Shown here: positions 43,432-54,737 of the stretch, piece by piece | How positions within the stretch are numbered: position 1 is the first letter of the stretch | How the letters are laid out: the number at the start of each line of letters is the position of its first letter | NCBI GenBank assembly: GCA_017450705.1 | Contig: JAFSTC010000058.1 | Coordinates: 1 to 64,000 of the forward strand | Direction: 5' to 3' | DNA length: 64,000 nucleotides | Source: Lentisphaeria bacterium | Lineage (GTDB): Bacteria; Verrucomicrobiota; Lentisphaeria; Victivallales; Victivallaceae | Made by a program: the position numbers and the translations under genes | The notes under the pieces: model-generated | Told to the model about the DNA's origin: nothing | What the model saw: only the letters and a program-made list of their open reading frames with translations | Databases searched by the model: none

Positions 43432-44682
43432 ATGGCCGGGATCGTCCGTTACGACTTGCCCGATTACCTGAGCCGCCCCGGCGTGGCTCCGGCGGGGCCG
43501 ATCGTCATCGCAAGCCGCCCTCCCGAGGAGGCGCAGAAAATCGTCGACGCCTTCATCGAAAAGAACTGGCGCGCCATCGCCCGGGAGCCCGTGGGCGAAC
43601 TCAAGTACCCCTACCTCGTCCCGGGGGCCGTCTATCAGGACCTCTGGGACTGGGACGCCTTCTTCACGGCTTGCATCATCCCCCCCGGGGGGCTGCCCTA
43701 TGCCGCGGGCAGCTGCAAAAATCTCATCGACGCTCCGCTCAGGGAGGGAAGGCCTTCGAAAAAGGCCTCGGTTGACGGGAACTACGAGTACTTCCTCCAC
43801 CCCTACCCCCTGCGGGCGCAGTTCGCCGCCGTCATGCTCAAACGCGGCGCGCTCTCCTCCGACTGGCTCGCCTCACGCCGGGAGGTCCTCGAAAGATCTC
43901 TGCGCTGGTACGAGGAAAAATGCCGGGACGACGAAGGCTTCTTCCTCTGGCAGACCTACTCCGGCATCGACAACGATCCCTCGGTCTACGGCCGGCAGCC
44001 CGGGACCATCGCCGGGACCGATCTCGCCTGCTTCATGTACCGGGAGTACCGGGCCATGTCGCTCCTCGCCCCCACGCTCGGTGCGGAAGACATTTACGCC
44101 GAAAAAGCGGAATTCCAGAAAAAGTTGATCCAAACCCGCTATTTCGACGAGCGGGACCGCCGCTTCTACGCCATAGACCGCAATATCGACCGGAAGGTCC
44201 CCGGGCATCAGCAGGTCAGCTGGGATACCCGGATGCGCTTCGACAGCAGCAGCAATCTCTACCCCCTCTGGGCCGGGACCGCCGCACCGGAACAGGCGGC
44301 CTGCCTGCGGGATATGATCATGGACGAAAAGCAGTTCCTCTCCGTCGCCGGAGTCCGTTCCCACAGCAGGGCCGATTCCCGGATCTACAACAATGAACCC
44401 ATGGGCGGTCCCTCCAACTGGCAGGGGCCCGTGTGGGGTCTCTCGACGGTGCTCAACGTCTACGGACTCGTCCGTTACGGATACCGCGACGAAGCGGAAG
44501 AGGTCGCCCGGCGCATCCTCAACACGTTTGCCTCCGACATCGAACAGAACGGCACGCTCCACGAGTACTACCACGGCGACACCGGTCAGCCGGTGCTCAA
44601 GCCCGGATTCCTCAACTGGAATCTCCTGACTTTCCGCCTGTGGCGGAACATCGGAGAGGGTGTCGATCCCACGGCGTTCTGA
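43432..44682 (+). CDS. (alpha/alpha)6-barrel glycosidase, GH37/GH63 trehalase-like
   Basis: The 416-residue protein has the toroid signatures of the trehalase/glucosidase clan: YQDLWDWDAFFTA near residue 70, GNYEYFLHPYPLRA, YSGIDNDPSVYG near residue 180, SNWQGPVWGLSTVLNVYGL near 325 and HEYYHGDTGQP near 380. The Asp in IDNDPS and the late Glu (LHEYYH) are at the usual catalytic positions. It lacks a signal peptide, so it probably cleaves oligosaccharides after uptake. It begins four bases after the DUF4838 stop and ends the LacI-linked operon, followed by a terminator. The linkage cleaved is not determined. Confidence 0.82.
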   Translation: MAGIVRYDLPDYLSRPGVAPAGPIVIASRPPEEAQKIVDAFIEKNWRAIAREPVGELKYPYLVPGAVYQDLWDWDAFFTACIIPPGGLPYAAGSCKNLIDAPLREGRPSKKASVDGNYEYFLHPYPLRAQFAAVMLKRGALSSDWLASRREVLERSLRWYEEKCRDDEGFFLWQTYSGIDNDPSVYGRQPGTIAGTDLACFMYREYRAMSLLAPTLGAEDIYAEKAEFQKKLIQTRYFDERDRRFYAIDRNIDRKVPGHQQVSWDTRMRFDSSSNLYPLWAGTAAPEQAACLRDMIMDEKQFLSVAGVRSHSRADSRIYNNEPMGGPSNWQGPVWGLSTVLNVYGLVRYGYRDEAEEVARRILNTFASDIEQNGTLHEYYHGDTGQPVLKPGFLNWNLLTFRLWRNIGEGVDPTAF

Positions 44683-44688
44683 ACCGGT

Positions 44689-44723
44689 CCCTTCCCTGCC
44701 CCGCGCATGGAAGGGCTTTTTTT
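44689..44723 (+). terminator. Terminator of the LacI-linked locus
   Basis: CCCTTCC/GGAAGGG arms (44689-44695, 44709-44715) followed by C and seven T (44717-44723). It separates the accessory block from the housekeeping operon that starts with hom. Confidence 0.75.
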
Positions 44724-44754
44724 GCCGCTTTTTCCCGGTTTTTCGTGCAAAGCC

Positions 44755-44783
44755 TTTTATTTTCGGGAAGATGATGCTATATT
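44755..44783 (+). promoter_or_regulatory. Possible hom operon promoter
   Basis: TTTTAT (44755-44760), 17 bases, TATATT (44778-44783). The -35 is poor; the AT-rich patch between the terminator and hom is the only candidate site. Confidence 0.25.
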
Positions 44784-44838
44784 ATACGGATAGGATTATT
44801 GTAAAATTCGTCCGTCAGAGAAATTTCAGGAGGCTGTC

Positions 44839-46134
44839 ATGTCCAGGGAATACAATGTCACGATCATCGGGTTCGGAACCGTCGGCGCGGGCGTCGCGGA
44901 TATACTGCTCAACAACAGCGAGGTCATCACGCGCCGCAGCGGCGTTGTGCTCAAGCTGAAACACATCGCCGATCTGGACATCAAGTCCGACCGGGGCGTC
45001 AAAGTCCCCAAGGGCATCCTCACCACCGACACGGCGGGAGCCATCGCCGATTCCGACATCGTCGTCGAGCTGGTCGGCGGGACCACCATCGCCAAAAAGT
45101 TCATCCTCGACGCCCTCGCGGCGGGCAAGTCCGTCGTCACCGCCAACAAAGCCCTGCTGGCCCTCCACGGCGAGGAACTCTTCAGCGCGGCCGAGAAGGC
45201 CGATGCGGACCTCTGCTACGAAGCCAGCGTCGCCGGGGGGATCCCCATCATCAAGGCCCTGCGCGAGGGACTGGCCGCCAACAGGATCCGCCGCATCTAC
45301 GGCATCATGAACGGGACCTGCAACTACATCATCACCCGCATGGAACGGGAGAACGCCGATTTTTCCACAGTCCTCGCCGACGCCCAGAAGCTGGGCTACG
45401 CCGAGGCCAATCCCTCCCTTGACATCGACGGCTTCGACACCGCCCACAAGACCGCCATTTTGAGCGCGCTGGCCTTCGGCCGCTGGTTCGGCCTCGACCC
45501 CGTCCACGTGGAGGGCATCCGGGACCTCGACAGCCGAGACATCGCCTACGCCAACGAAATGGGCTACCGCATCAAACTTCTCGGCGTCATCAAAAACGAC
45601 GACGGCAAAGTCCAGATGCGTGTGCATCCCACGCTGATCCCCAAGGATTCGCTCCTTGCGAACATCTCCGACGTCTTCAACGGCGTCATGGTCGAAGGCG
45701 ACCGCGTGGGACAGACCCTCTTCTACGGCCGGGGCGCGGGACGCAGCGCCACGGCCAGCGCCGTCACCGCCGACATCATCGACGCGGCGCTCAATCTCAA
45801 GCACGGCTGCAAGGGCCGGATCCCGGCCTTCCGTCCCGGCGCGCAGTTCGACAGCGTCCTGCCCATGAAGGACATCACGTCGAGATATTATTTGCGTCTC
45901 GAGGTCAAGGACTGCCCCGGCGTCATCGCCTCCATCACCCAGATCCTCGCGGACCGCTCCATCAGCATCTCCAGTCTGATCCAGCACGAAACGAAGCCGG
46001 AGGCGGGCGCCGTCTCGCTGGTCATCCTGACCCACCCCGCTCCGGAGAACGAAATGAACGCCGCTCTGGCCGAGATCGGGGTGCTCTCCATCAACCAGTC
46101 TCCGGTCAAACTGCTGCGCATAGAGGACCTTTGA
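44839..46134 (+). CDS. hom: Homoserine dehydrogenase
   Basis: The 431-residue protein has the NAD(P)-binding GFGTVGAGVADI at residues 11-22, the YEASVAGGIPII and MNGTCNYI catalytic-domain motifs, and a C-terminal ACT domain (DCPGVIASITQILADRSIS, from about residue 355) for feedback by threonine. It reduces aspartate semialdehyde to homoserine in threonine and methionine synthesis. CAGGAGG precedes ATG. It heads a seven-gene operon; the aspartokinase gene, the first enzyme of the pathway, starts 19 bases later. The length is standard for ACT-bearing enzymes. Confidence 0.97.
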   Translation: MSREYNVTIIGFGTVGAGVADILLNNSEVITRRSGVVLKLKHIADLDIKSDRGVKVPKGILTTDTAGAIADSDIVVELVGGTTIAKKFILDALAAGKSVVTANKALLALHGEELFSAAEKADADLCYEASVAGGIPIIKALREGLAANRIRRIYGIMNGTCNYIITRMERENADFSTVLADAQKLGYAEANPSLDIDGFDTAHKTAILSALAFGRWFGLDPVHVEGIRDLDSRDIAYANEMGYRIKLLGVIKNDDGKVQMRVHPTLIPKDSLLANISDVFNGVMVEGDRVGQTLFYGRGAGRSATASAVTADIIDAALNLKHGCKGRIPAFRPGAQFDSVLPMKDITSRYYLRLEVKDCPGVIASITQILADRSISISSLIQHETKPEAGAVSLVILTHPAPENEMNAALAEIGVLSINQSPVKLLRIEDL

Positions 46135-46153
46135 AGTCCGGGAGGATCCGCAA

Positions 46154-47566
46154 ATGGGTGAACATACCGTTGAAAAGATCGGCGGCACCAGCATGAGCCG
46201 CTTCGGCGAGCTGATGGACAACGTCATCATCGGGAAACGCAAGGCGTCCGAACTCTACAACCGCATCTTCGTGGTCTCCGCCTACGGCGGCATCACCAAT
46301 CTGCTGCTGGAGAACAAAAAGACCGGCGCGCCCGGCATCTACGGCAGTTTCGCCGCGGGCGACTATGCCTCCGGTCTGAAAAAACTCGAGGAGACCCGCG
46401 AGGAGATGCTCGCCATCAACCGGAACTTCGCCGCTCTGGGACTGGATACGGACAAGGCCGACAGTTTCGTCAACGAGCGCATGGACGGGGCAAGATCCTG
46501 TCTCGTCCACCTGGCGCAGCTGGGCAGTTTCGGCCATTTCCAGAAGGAAAACTACCTGCCCGCCGCCCGGGAGATGCTCTCCTCCATCGGCGAGGCCCAC
46601 AGCGCCTTCAACTCGGTGAACATCCTCCACAAGCACGGCGTCAAAGCCGTCTTCGTCGACCTCTCCGGCTGGCGGGACCACGACACCGGCACCATGGAGG
46701 AGAACATCGAAAAACACATGGCCGGTCTGGACTTCTCCCAGTGCATGCCCATCGTCACCGGCTACGCCAAGTGTGCCGAGGGCGTCATGGCCCGTTTCGA
46801 CCGGGGCTACAGCGAGATCACCTTCAGCAAACTCGCCGTGGTGACGGGCGCGCGGGAGGGCGTCATCCACAAGGAGTACCACCTCTCCACCGGCGACCCG
46901 AAACTCATCGGCGCGGACAAAGTCCGCATCATCGGGCACACCAACTTCGACATCGCCGACCAGCTGTCGGACATGGCCATGGAGGCCATCCATCCCAAGG
47001 CGTCCAAGGCCATGGAGCTACACAACATCCCTATCCGCGTCAAGAACGCCTTCGATCCCGAGAACCCCGGCACGCTCATCAGCAGAGACTACGTCTCCCC
47101 CGAGCCCCGGGTGGACATGATCTGCGGACGGCAGGACCTCGTCGCCATCGAGGTCTTCGATCCGGAGATGGTGGGCGTCAGCGGCTACGACTACAATCTC
47201 ATGAAAAGTTTCGCCGCCCACAAGGTGAGCTACATCGCCAAAAACACCAACGCCAACACCATCACCCACTACGTCTCGGTGCGTCAGGAGGGCCTCGAGG
47301 ACTGCATCCGCGAGATCCGCGAGAACTTCCCCTCCGCCAAGGTCGGCACCAGCGAAGTGGCCATCGTGTCGGTGCTGGGCTCCAACATGAAACTGCCGGG
47401 ATTCCTCTCCCGGGCGGCGGGAGCCCTGGCCAAGTCGGGCATCAACGTCCTGGCGCTGGATCAGTGCATGCGTCAGGTCAACATGCAGTTCGTCATCGAA
47501 CGCAAACACTTTTCCAACGCACAGATCGCCCTGCATCGGGAGTTCGTGGAAAGGGCCGACGCCTGA
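46154..47566 (+). CDS. lysC: Aspartate kinase, ectoine-type (Ask_Ect-like)
   Basis: The 470-residue protein begins HTVEKIGGTSMSRF, the kinase signature, followed by IFVVSAYGGITNLLLENKK and KTGAPGIYGSFA. That N-terminal arrangement resembles the Ask_Ect branch of aspartokinases, first seen in ectoine clusters, more than common LysC. TGAREGVIHKEYHLSTGDP is the regulatory-catalytic junction, and the C-terminus holds tandem ACT domains (VSVLGSNMKLPGFLSRAAGAL). No ectoine genes are present, so a general biosynthetic role feeding hom is likely. GGGAGGA precedes ATG. It is followed by proS after 48 bases. Confidence 0.9.
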   Translation: MGEHTVEKIGGTSMSRFGELMDNVIIGKRKASELYNRIFVVSAYGGITNLLLENKKTGAPGIYGSFAAGDYASGLKKLEETREEMLAINRNFAALGLDTDKADSFVNERMDGARSCLVHLAQLGSFGHFQKENYLPAAREMLSSIGEAHSAFNSVNILHKHGVKAVFVDLSGWRDHDTGTMEENIEKHMAGLDFSQCMPIVTGYAKCAEGVMARFDRGYSEITFSKLAVVTGAREGVIHKEYHLSTGDPKLIGADKVRIIGHTNFDIADQLSDMAMEAIHPKASKAMELHNIPIRVKNAFDPENPGTLISRDYVSPEPRVDMICGRQDLVAIEVFDPEMVGVSGYDYNLMKSFAAHKVSYIAKNTNANTITHYVSVRQEGLEDCIREIRENFPSAKVGTSEVAIVSVLGSNMKLPGFLSRAAGALAKSGINVLALDQCMRQVNMQFVIERKHFSNAQIALHREFVERADA

Positions 47567-47614
47567 CCGCCGCGTTTTTTGAGAATTTCCACAACGAAGA
47601 AAGTGATCGTCACT

Positions 47615-49354
47615 ATGATGAAAATGAGCCAACTGGTCGGACGCCGCCTGAAGGAAGTCCCGAAGGATGCGAAAACCGAAAGTCACAAGTTTCTGATCCG
47701 GGGCGGCTACATCCGCCCGGTCTCCGCGGGGATCTACGATCTGCTGCCCGCGGGCAAGCGCATCGTGGCCAAGATCGAGCGCATCATCCGCGAGGAGATG
47801 GACCGCATCGACGGTCAGGAGATCCTCATGCCCGTCGTCCTGCCCGCCGATCTCTGGCAGGAGTCCGGACGCTACGACGCCGTGGGCGCCGAGCTGCTGC
47901 GCTTCACCGACCGCAACGGCAAGCCCATGCTGCTGGCCATGACCCACGAGGAGTGTGTCACGGCGCTGGTCCGCACCGAGGTCAACAGCTACAAGCAGCT
48001 GCCGGTGATGCTCTACCAGATCCAGACCAAGTACCGGGACGAGGCCCGTCCCCGGGCGGGGCTCATCCGGACGCGGGAGTTCACCATGAAGGACGCCTAC
48101 AGCTTCCACACCGATCAGGCGGATCTGGAAAAATACTATGCCCGCGCTCACGAGGCCTACGAACGCATCTTCAAACGCATCGGCCTCGACAACGTGCTGA
48201 GCATCGAATCCAACTCCGGCATGATGGGCGGAAAGGTCTCCCACGAATTCATGGCCATCTGCGACTGCGGCGAGGACACGATCTTCGTCTCCCCCGACCG
48301 CAGCTACCGGGCCAACCGCGAGATCGCCACCGCCGCGTGGACCTTCGAAAAATCCGCCCCCCTGCCTCTCGAAAAGGTGGCGACGCCGGGGTGCAAGACC
48401 ATCGAGGAAGTGGCCGGCTTCCTCGGCGTCAAGCCCGAAAACACCGGCAAGGCGGTCTTCTATTGCGACGCGGCCACGGGCGAGCTGATCTTCGCCCTCA
48501 TCCGGGGCGATTTCGAGGTCAACGAGAGCAAACTTGCCAATCTGCTCAAGGTGAACGAACTCAAGTTCGCCGACGACGCCTCCATCCTCGCGGCGGGAGC
48601 CGTTCCCGGTTACGCCAGCCCTCTGGGTGTGGACGGCAAAAAGGTCAGGATCGTCCTCGACCGCTCCGCGGCGGAGAGCTCCAATCTCGTCGTCGGCGCC
48701 AACGAGGAGGGGTTCCATTTCAAGAACTTCAACGCCGAACGGGACATGGCCGAAAGCGGCTATACCGTGGCGGACATCGCCACCGTGCGCCCCGGCGACC
48801 CCTGCCCCAAAACCGGCAAACCGCTGGAAATGCTGCGGGGCATCGAAGTCGGCAACATCTTCCAGCTGGGGACGAAGTACTCGGCTTCCATGAACTGCTG
48901 CTATCTCGACCGGGACGGCAAGAGCGCGCCCATGGTCATGGGCTGTTACGGCATCGGCGTCGGCCGGGCCATGGCCTCCGTGGCGGAGTATTCCCGCGAC
49001 GAGTACGGGCCCATCTGGCCGCTCTCCATCGCCCCGTGGCAGGTGGAGATCTGCGCCCTCAACCCCAACAAGCCCGGGGTGAGCGAGACGTCGGAAACCA
49101 TCGCCCGCGAGCTGGAGTCGAAGGGCGTGGAAGTGCTGCTGGACGACCGGGGGGAAAAAGCCGGCTCCATGTTCAGCGACGCCGATCTCCTGGGCGTTCC
49201 CCTGCGGATCGTCGTCTCCCCCAAGACCCTCGAGGCCGGGCAGGTCGAGTTCCGCCGCCGCGGCAGCCGCGACGCGGAGCTCCTCGCCGTCGGAACCGCC
49301 GCGCAGACCGTCGCGGACGCCGTCAAAACCGGACTGGCAAAGTACAACATCTGA
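47615..49354 (+). CDS. proS: Prolyl-tRNA synthetase (bacterial type)
   Basis: The protein of about 579 residues has the class II motifs: KYRDEARPRAGLIRTREFTM (motif 2), GCYGIGVGRAMASV (motif 3), and the C-terminal anticodon-binding domain (VEICALNPNK through LAKYNI). Between motifs 2 and 3 lies the bacterial editing insertion (about residues 230-380; GKAVFYCDAATGELIFALIRGD, then KFADDASILAAGAVPGY). ATG at 47615 aligns with bacterial ProS N-termini; no strong ribosome site is visible, only GAAGAAAG. A TTG at 47579 would add 12 residues. It is in the hom operon, between aspartokinase and nifU-like genes. Confidence 0.96.
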   Translation: MMKMSQLVGRRLKEVPKDAKTESHKFLIRGGYIRPVSAGIYDLLPAGKRIVAKIERIIREEMDRIDGQEILMPVVLPADLWQESGRYDAVGAELLRFTDRNGKPMLLAMTHEECVTALVRTEVNSYKQLPVMLYQIQTKYRDEARPRAGLIRTREFTMKDAYSFHTDQADLEKYYARAHEAYERIFKRIGLDNVLSIESNSGMMGGKVSHEFMAICDCGEDTIFVSPDRSYRANREIATAAWTFEKSAPLPLEKVATPGCKTIEEVAGFLGVKPENTGKAVFYCDAATGELIFALIRGDFEVNESKLANLLKVNELKFADDASILAAGAVPGYASPLGVDGKKVRIVLDRSAAESSNLVVGANEEGFHFKNFNAERDMAESGYTVADIATVRPGDPCPKTGKPLEMLRGIEVGNIFQLGTKYSASMNCCYLDRDGKSAPMVMGCYGIGVGRAMASVAEYSRDEYGPIWPLSIAPWQVEICALNPNKPGVSETSETIARELESKGVEVLLDDRGEKAGSMFSDADLLGVPLRIVVSPKTLEAGQVEFRRRGSRDAELLAVGTAAQTVADAVKTGLAKYNI

Positions 49355-49369
49355 TCCAGCGAGGATATC

Positions 49370-49960
49370 ATGTGGAAATACACCGATCAAGTCATGGACC
49401 ACTTCATGCACCCCCGCAACGTGGGCGAAGTGGAAAATCCCGACGGCGTGGGTGAAGTGGGCAATGCCGCCTGCGGCGACGCCCTGAAACTCACCTTCAA
49501 ACTGGGACCCGACGGCCGCATCGCCGACGTCAAGTTCCTCACCTTCGGCTGCGCCAGCGCCATCGCCTCCAGTTCCGTCCTGACGGAGATCGTCAAGGGC
49601 ATGACCCTGGAGGAGGCCGAAAAGGTCACGAACAAAGATATCGTCGACCGGCTCGGCGATCTGCCCGAAGCGAAAAAACACTGTTCCGTCATGGGCATGG
49701 AGGCCCTTCAGGCCGCCATCGCGCAGTACCGCGGCGAGGAGAGTCCTTTCGCCCGCGACAAGGAGCACGAGGGAAAACTCATCTGCCGCTGCTTCGGCGT
49801 CACCGACGTCAAAATCCTCAAGGTGGCCCGGGAAAACGATCTCCACAAAGCCGAGGAGGTCACCAACTACTGCAAGGCCGGCGGGGCCTGCGGCGCGTGT
49901 CTCGGCGACATCCAGCGCATCCTCGACGACATGTGGAAGATGAGGGCGGCTCAGAAATGA
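49370..49960 (+). CDS. NifU-like Fe-S scaffold with BFD-type [2Fe-2S] domain
   Basis: The 196-residue protein consists of an IscU/NifU N-domain (HPRNVGEVENPDGVGEVG, Cys ligands in AACGDALK, FGCASAI and KHCSVMG) and a BFD-like [2Fe-2S] domain (CRCFGV, then CKAGGACGACL). The C-terminal Nfu domain of full NifU is absent. It assembles iron-sulfur clusters; a cysteine desulfurase partner is not in this window. AGGATATC precedes ATG. Its TGA overlaps the ATG of prfB (ATGA), so translation is coupled. No nitrogenase genes are near, so general cluster assembly is expected. Confidence 0.92.
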   Translation: MWKYTDQVMDHFMHPRNVGEVENPDGVGEVGNAACGDALKLTFKLGPDGRIADVKFLTFGCASAIASSSVLTEIVKGMTLEEAEKVTNKDIVDRLGDLPEAKKHCSVMGMEALQAAIAQYRGEESPFARDKEHEGKLICRCFGVTDVKILKVARENDLHKAEEVTNYCKAGGACGACLGDIQRILDDMWKMRAAQK

Positions 49961-51054
49961 TGACTGTCGACGAACTCCAGAACGCGGGGAAGGACCTGTC
50001 CCAGCGCCTGACGCATCTGCGGGACTTTCTCAAGATCGACGAGAAGACCAGGGAGCTGACCGGCCTCGAAGAAAAAATGGCCGCGCCGGACTTCTGGAAC
50101 GACAAGGAATCCGCCCAGGCCACCATCGGCAAGCTGACCTCCTGCCGCAATATCATAGAGCCCTTCAAAAAGCAGGAAAAAGCCCTCGAAGACTACAGCG
50201 CCATGCTGGAGCTGGCCGCCGAGGACGAGGATTTCCTCGCCGAGGCCGACAAGGCCGCCTCCGAGCTCCGGAAGGAGATGGACAAACTCGAGATCGTGAG
50301 CTTCCTCTCGGGCCGTCTTGACCGCAACAACTTCTATTTTTCGATCCATGCGGGCGCGGGCGGAACGGAGTCCTGCGACTGGGCGAACATGCTGCTGCGC
50401 ATGTACCGGATGTTCTTCGAGCGCCGGGGCTGGAAGGACGAGGTCGTCGATCTCCAGCCCGGCGAGGAAGCCGGGATCAAGAGCGCCACGCTCCACGTCA
50501 CGGGGGATTTCAGCTACGGCTACTTCAAAGGCGAGAGCGGCGTCCACCGTCTGGTGCGCATCTCCCCCTTCGACAGCAACGCCCGGCGCCACACCAGCTT
50601 CTGCTCCGTGGAGGTCTTCCCCGAACTGGACGACGACATCGACATCGAGATCTCCGAAGCCGATCTGCGCATCGACACCTACCGTTCCAGCGGCGCGGGC
50701 GGCCAGCACGTCAACACCACCGACAGCGCCGTGCGCATCACCCATTTGCCCACCGGCATCGTGGTCTGCTGTCAGAACGAACGTTCCCAGCACAAGAACC
50801 GGGCCACGGCCATGAAAATGCTCAAAGCCCGCCTGTACGAACGGGAGATGGCCAAGCGCAAAGACGCCGCCGATGCCGCCCGGGGCGAACAGCTTGACAA
50901 CGGCTGGGGAAGTCAGATCCGCAGTTACGTCCTCCAGCCCTACCAGATGGTCAAGGATCTGCGCACGGGCCTCGAGACCAGCGACACCGGCGGTGTCCTC
51001 GACGGCCGGATCGACGCCTTCATAGAAGCCTATCTCAAGCAGAAGAAAGACTGA
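49957..51054 (+). CDS. prfB: Peptide chain release factor 2
   Basis: The 365-residue protein recognises UGA/UAA: the RF2 tripeptide SPF occurs in [13 protein letters not shown] near residue 204 and the GGQ loop in [17 protein letters not shown] near 247. The early region [12 protein letters not shown] reads straight through with no in-frame TGA, so this gene lacks the programmed +1 frameshift that autoregulates RF2 in most bacteria. The ATGATG start overlaps the nifU-like stop. Length matches the family. It is followed by mnmG 14 bases later. Confidence 0.96.
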   Translation: MMTVDELQNAGKDLSQRLTHLRDFLKIDEKTRELTGLEEKMAAPDFWNDKESAQATIGKLTSCRNIIEPFKKQEKALEDYSAMLELAAEDEDFLAEADKAASELRKEMDKLEIVSFLSGRLDRNNFYFSIHAGAGGTESCDWANMLLRMYRMFFERRGWKDEVVDLQPGEEAGIKSATLHVTGDFSYGYFKGESGVHRLVRISPFDSNARRHTSFCSVEVFPELDDDIDIEISEADLRIDTYRSSGAGGQHVNTTDSAVRITHLPTGIVVCCQNERSQHKNRATAMKMLKARLYEREMAKRKDAADAARGEQLDNGWGSQIRSYVLQPYQMVKDLRTGLETSDTGGVLDGRIDAFIEAYLKQKKD

Positions 51055-51068
51055 GAGGGGCCCTCGCC

Positions 51069-52903
<1,835 letters not shown>

Positions 52904-52907
<4 letters not shown>

Positions 52908-53827
52908 ACATTTCCCATTCCGCATGGAAGAAACTCAAGAGCAGCACCGCCGCCATGGTTTCGCTGGCTGTGATCCTGCTTTATCTCTTCGCCGCGGCGG
53001 GCTTCGAGATCCACGGTCTGCTGTGCCGCGCCGACGGCAGGACGCCCGTGTACGCCCGGACCTCGCACGAACACTACGCGCCGCCCTCCGCCCGGCACCT
53101 TCTCGGGACCGATTATCAGGGGCGGGACGTTCTGCTCCGCAGTCTTGCGGCCAGCGCCACGGCCGTCAAGGTCGGCACGATCTCCGGGCTCATCTCGGTC
53201 GTCATCGGCGTCGCCCTGGGCTGCGCCGCGGGATTCCGGGGCGGCCGGACCGACGACGCCGTGGTGTGGCTCTACAGCACCATCGCCTCCATGCCGACGC
53301 TCCTTTTCATCCTCGCTTTCTCGCTCCTCGTCGCCCGGGGCTTCCTCTCCCCCGCCCTCATGGGGATCGTCGGCGCGGCGGCGAAGATCGTCAACGTCGA
53401 ACCGGGCATGCTGGCGGTGTACGTGGCCGTCGGCCTCACCGGCTGGGTCACCCTCTGCCGCGTCGTCCGCGGAGAGACCATGAAGCTCAAGCGCCGGGCC
53501 TTCGTCGAAGCCGCAAAAGTGGCCGGCGTCCCCGACACCGTCATCATCTTCCGGCACATCCTGCCCAACGTCCTCCATTTGGCCATCATCTACTTCACGC
53601 TCAGCTTCGCCGGAGCGGTCATGCTGGAGGTCATCGTGAGCTATCTGGGGTTCGGCGTCCAGAGCGCCCCCAGCTGGGGAGTCATGATCTCCGACGGTCA
53701 GGAGCGGCTCTGGCGCGGCGTCTGGTGGGAGCTGGCCGGCGCCTCGGGCGCCATGTTTTTCCTCGTCCTCGCCCTCAACCTTCTCGGCGACGCCCTCCGC
53801 GACGCCCTCGATCCCTATGCGGCCTGA
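52904..53827 (+). CDS. ABC transporter permease, DppC/OppC type (orphan)
   Basis: The 307-residue membrane protein has an N-terminal helix (AAMVSLAVILLYLFAAAGF), the GTDYQGRDVLLRSL motif of oligopeptide permeases, about five further helices, and the EAA loop FVEAAKVAGVPDTVIIFRHILPN that docks to the ATPase. It ends ALRDALDPYA, typical of DppC. A companion DppB, binding protein or ATPase would be expected beside it, but none is in the neighbouring genes. It overlaps mnmG by four bases and ends the hom operon. No strong terminator follows; the gap to 53910 holds only AT-rich sequence. Confidence 0.9.
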
Positions 53828-53910
53828 GGGGGTACCGGCGGGCCGGCGGCCAACAAAATTTCGTATTTTGAAATTTCCAAAACATTTTCAAAATTTTTTC
53901 GGGAATGCTC

Positions 53911-53939
53911 TTGCAGGCGGGGGGGCATTTGGATATAAT
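53911..53939 (+). promoter_or_regulatory. Strong promoter of the stand-alone pseudopilin gene
   Basis: TTGCAG (53911-53916), a 17-base spacer with a run of seven G, and a perfect TATAAT (53934-53939). Transcription should start near 53946, giving a leader of about 75 bases. It is the best -10/-35 pair in the window. Confidence 0.75.
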
Positions 53940-54020
53940 ATCCACAGTCAATGATGAGACTGCTATGCGGAAACGACGTCCGTGTAAGTTTTCATCAACA
54001 ACAATTCGAAAGGAAAAAAA

Positions 54021-54716
54021 ATGAAGAAAAGTCGTGGATTCACTCTTATCGAGCTCCTCGTCGTCATCGCGATCATCGCGATCCTGGCCGGAATGCTTCT
54101 GCCCGCTCTGCAGCAGGCTCGTGAGCGCGCTCGCCGCATCAACTGCGCCAGCAACCTGAAGCAGGTCGGCACCGCCCTGAAGCTCTACTCCAGCAGCTTC
54201 AACGACAAGCTCCCCGGCGGCCCCGCTCTCCAGGGCGGACAGCAGAACACCGCTACCTCCAAACTGACCGACGCCAACGGCTGGAAAGGTCTTGAGATCC
54301 TCCGTTCCAATGACTTCCTGACCGACTACGCGGTCTTCATCTGCCCCTCCAGCACCACCAGTGCCGGCACCGGCACCACCCCGCTGACCTACGGCGATTC
54401 CTCCACCCCGGCCGCTGCCAACGCCAGCTATGCTTTCGTCGGCGGCATGATCGAGGGCGACAGCAACATCTACGGCCGTGCTGATTCCTGCATCTCCGCC
54501 GACCTGACCGGCGCCGCCGGCATCGGCAGCAACAACGACAACCCGAACCACACCGGCTACGGCAACATCCTGTTCCAGGGCGGCCATGTCACCGGTTTCA
54601 CCGGCAACGGCTGGTTCAGCGTCGACAACGCCGGCTATCCGATGGCCAAGAGTGCTGATGCGGCCAATTGGGTCACCCCCAACCAGCTCCGCAAGGCCAC
54701 TGGCGTCAAGCTCTAA
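54021..54716 (+). CDS. Prepilin-type pseudopilin, stand-alone and probably highly expressed
   Basis: The 231-residue protein has a five-residue leader (KKSRG) before [20 protein letters not shown], then [20 protein letters not shown]. The C-terminal motif is [12 protein letters not shown], where Gly replaces the Asp of H-X9-DG. The mature part is Gly/Ala/Ser/Thr-rich with few charged residues. It is the only pseudopilin here not beside a glycosidase; it has its own consensus promoter, AAAGGA ribosome site and strong terminator. Codon choice (GCT, CGT, ATC, AAC) looks more biased than in the neighbours. A major pilin-like subunit is plausible. Confidence 0.92.
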   Translation: MKKSRGFTLIELLVVIAIIAILAGMLLPALQQARERARRINCASNLKQVGTALKLYSSSFNDKLPGGPALQGGQQNTATSKLTDANGWKGLEILRSNDFLTDYAVFICPSSTTSAGTGTTPLTYGDSSTPAAANASYAFVGGMIEGDSNIYGRADSCISADLTGAAGIGSNNDNPNHTGYGNILFQGGHVTGFTGNGWFSVDNAGYPMAKSADAANWVTPNQLRKATGVKL

Positions 54717-54737
54717 TTCTCAACCGAGAATTACTCC

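Noticed and set aside
46741-49846. Very long overlapping frames on both strands across aspartokinase, proS and nifU-like genes
   Set aside because: All three real genes are unambiguous by motif; the long alternatives are out-of-frame and of low-complexity basic composition.
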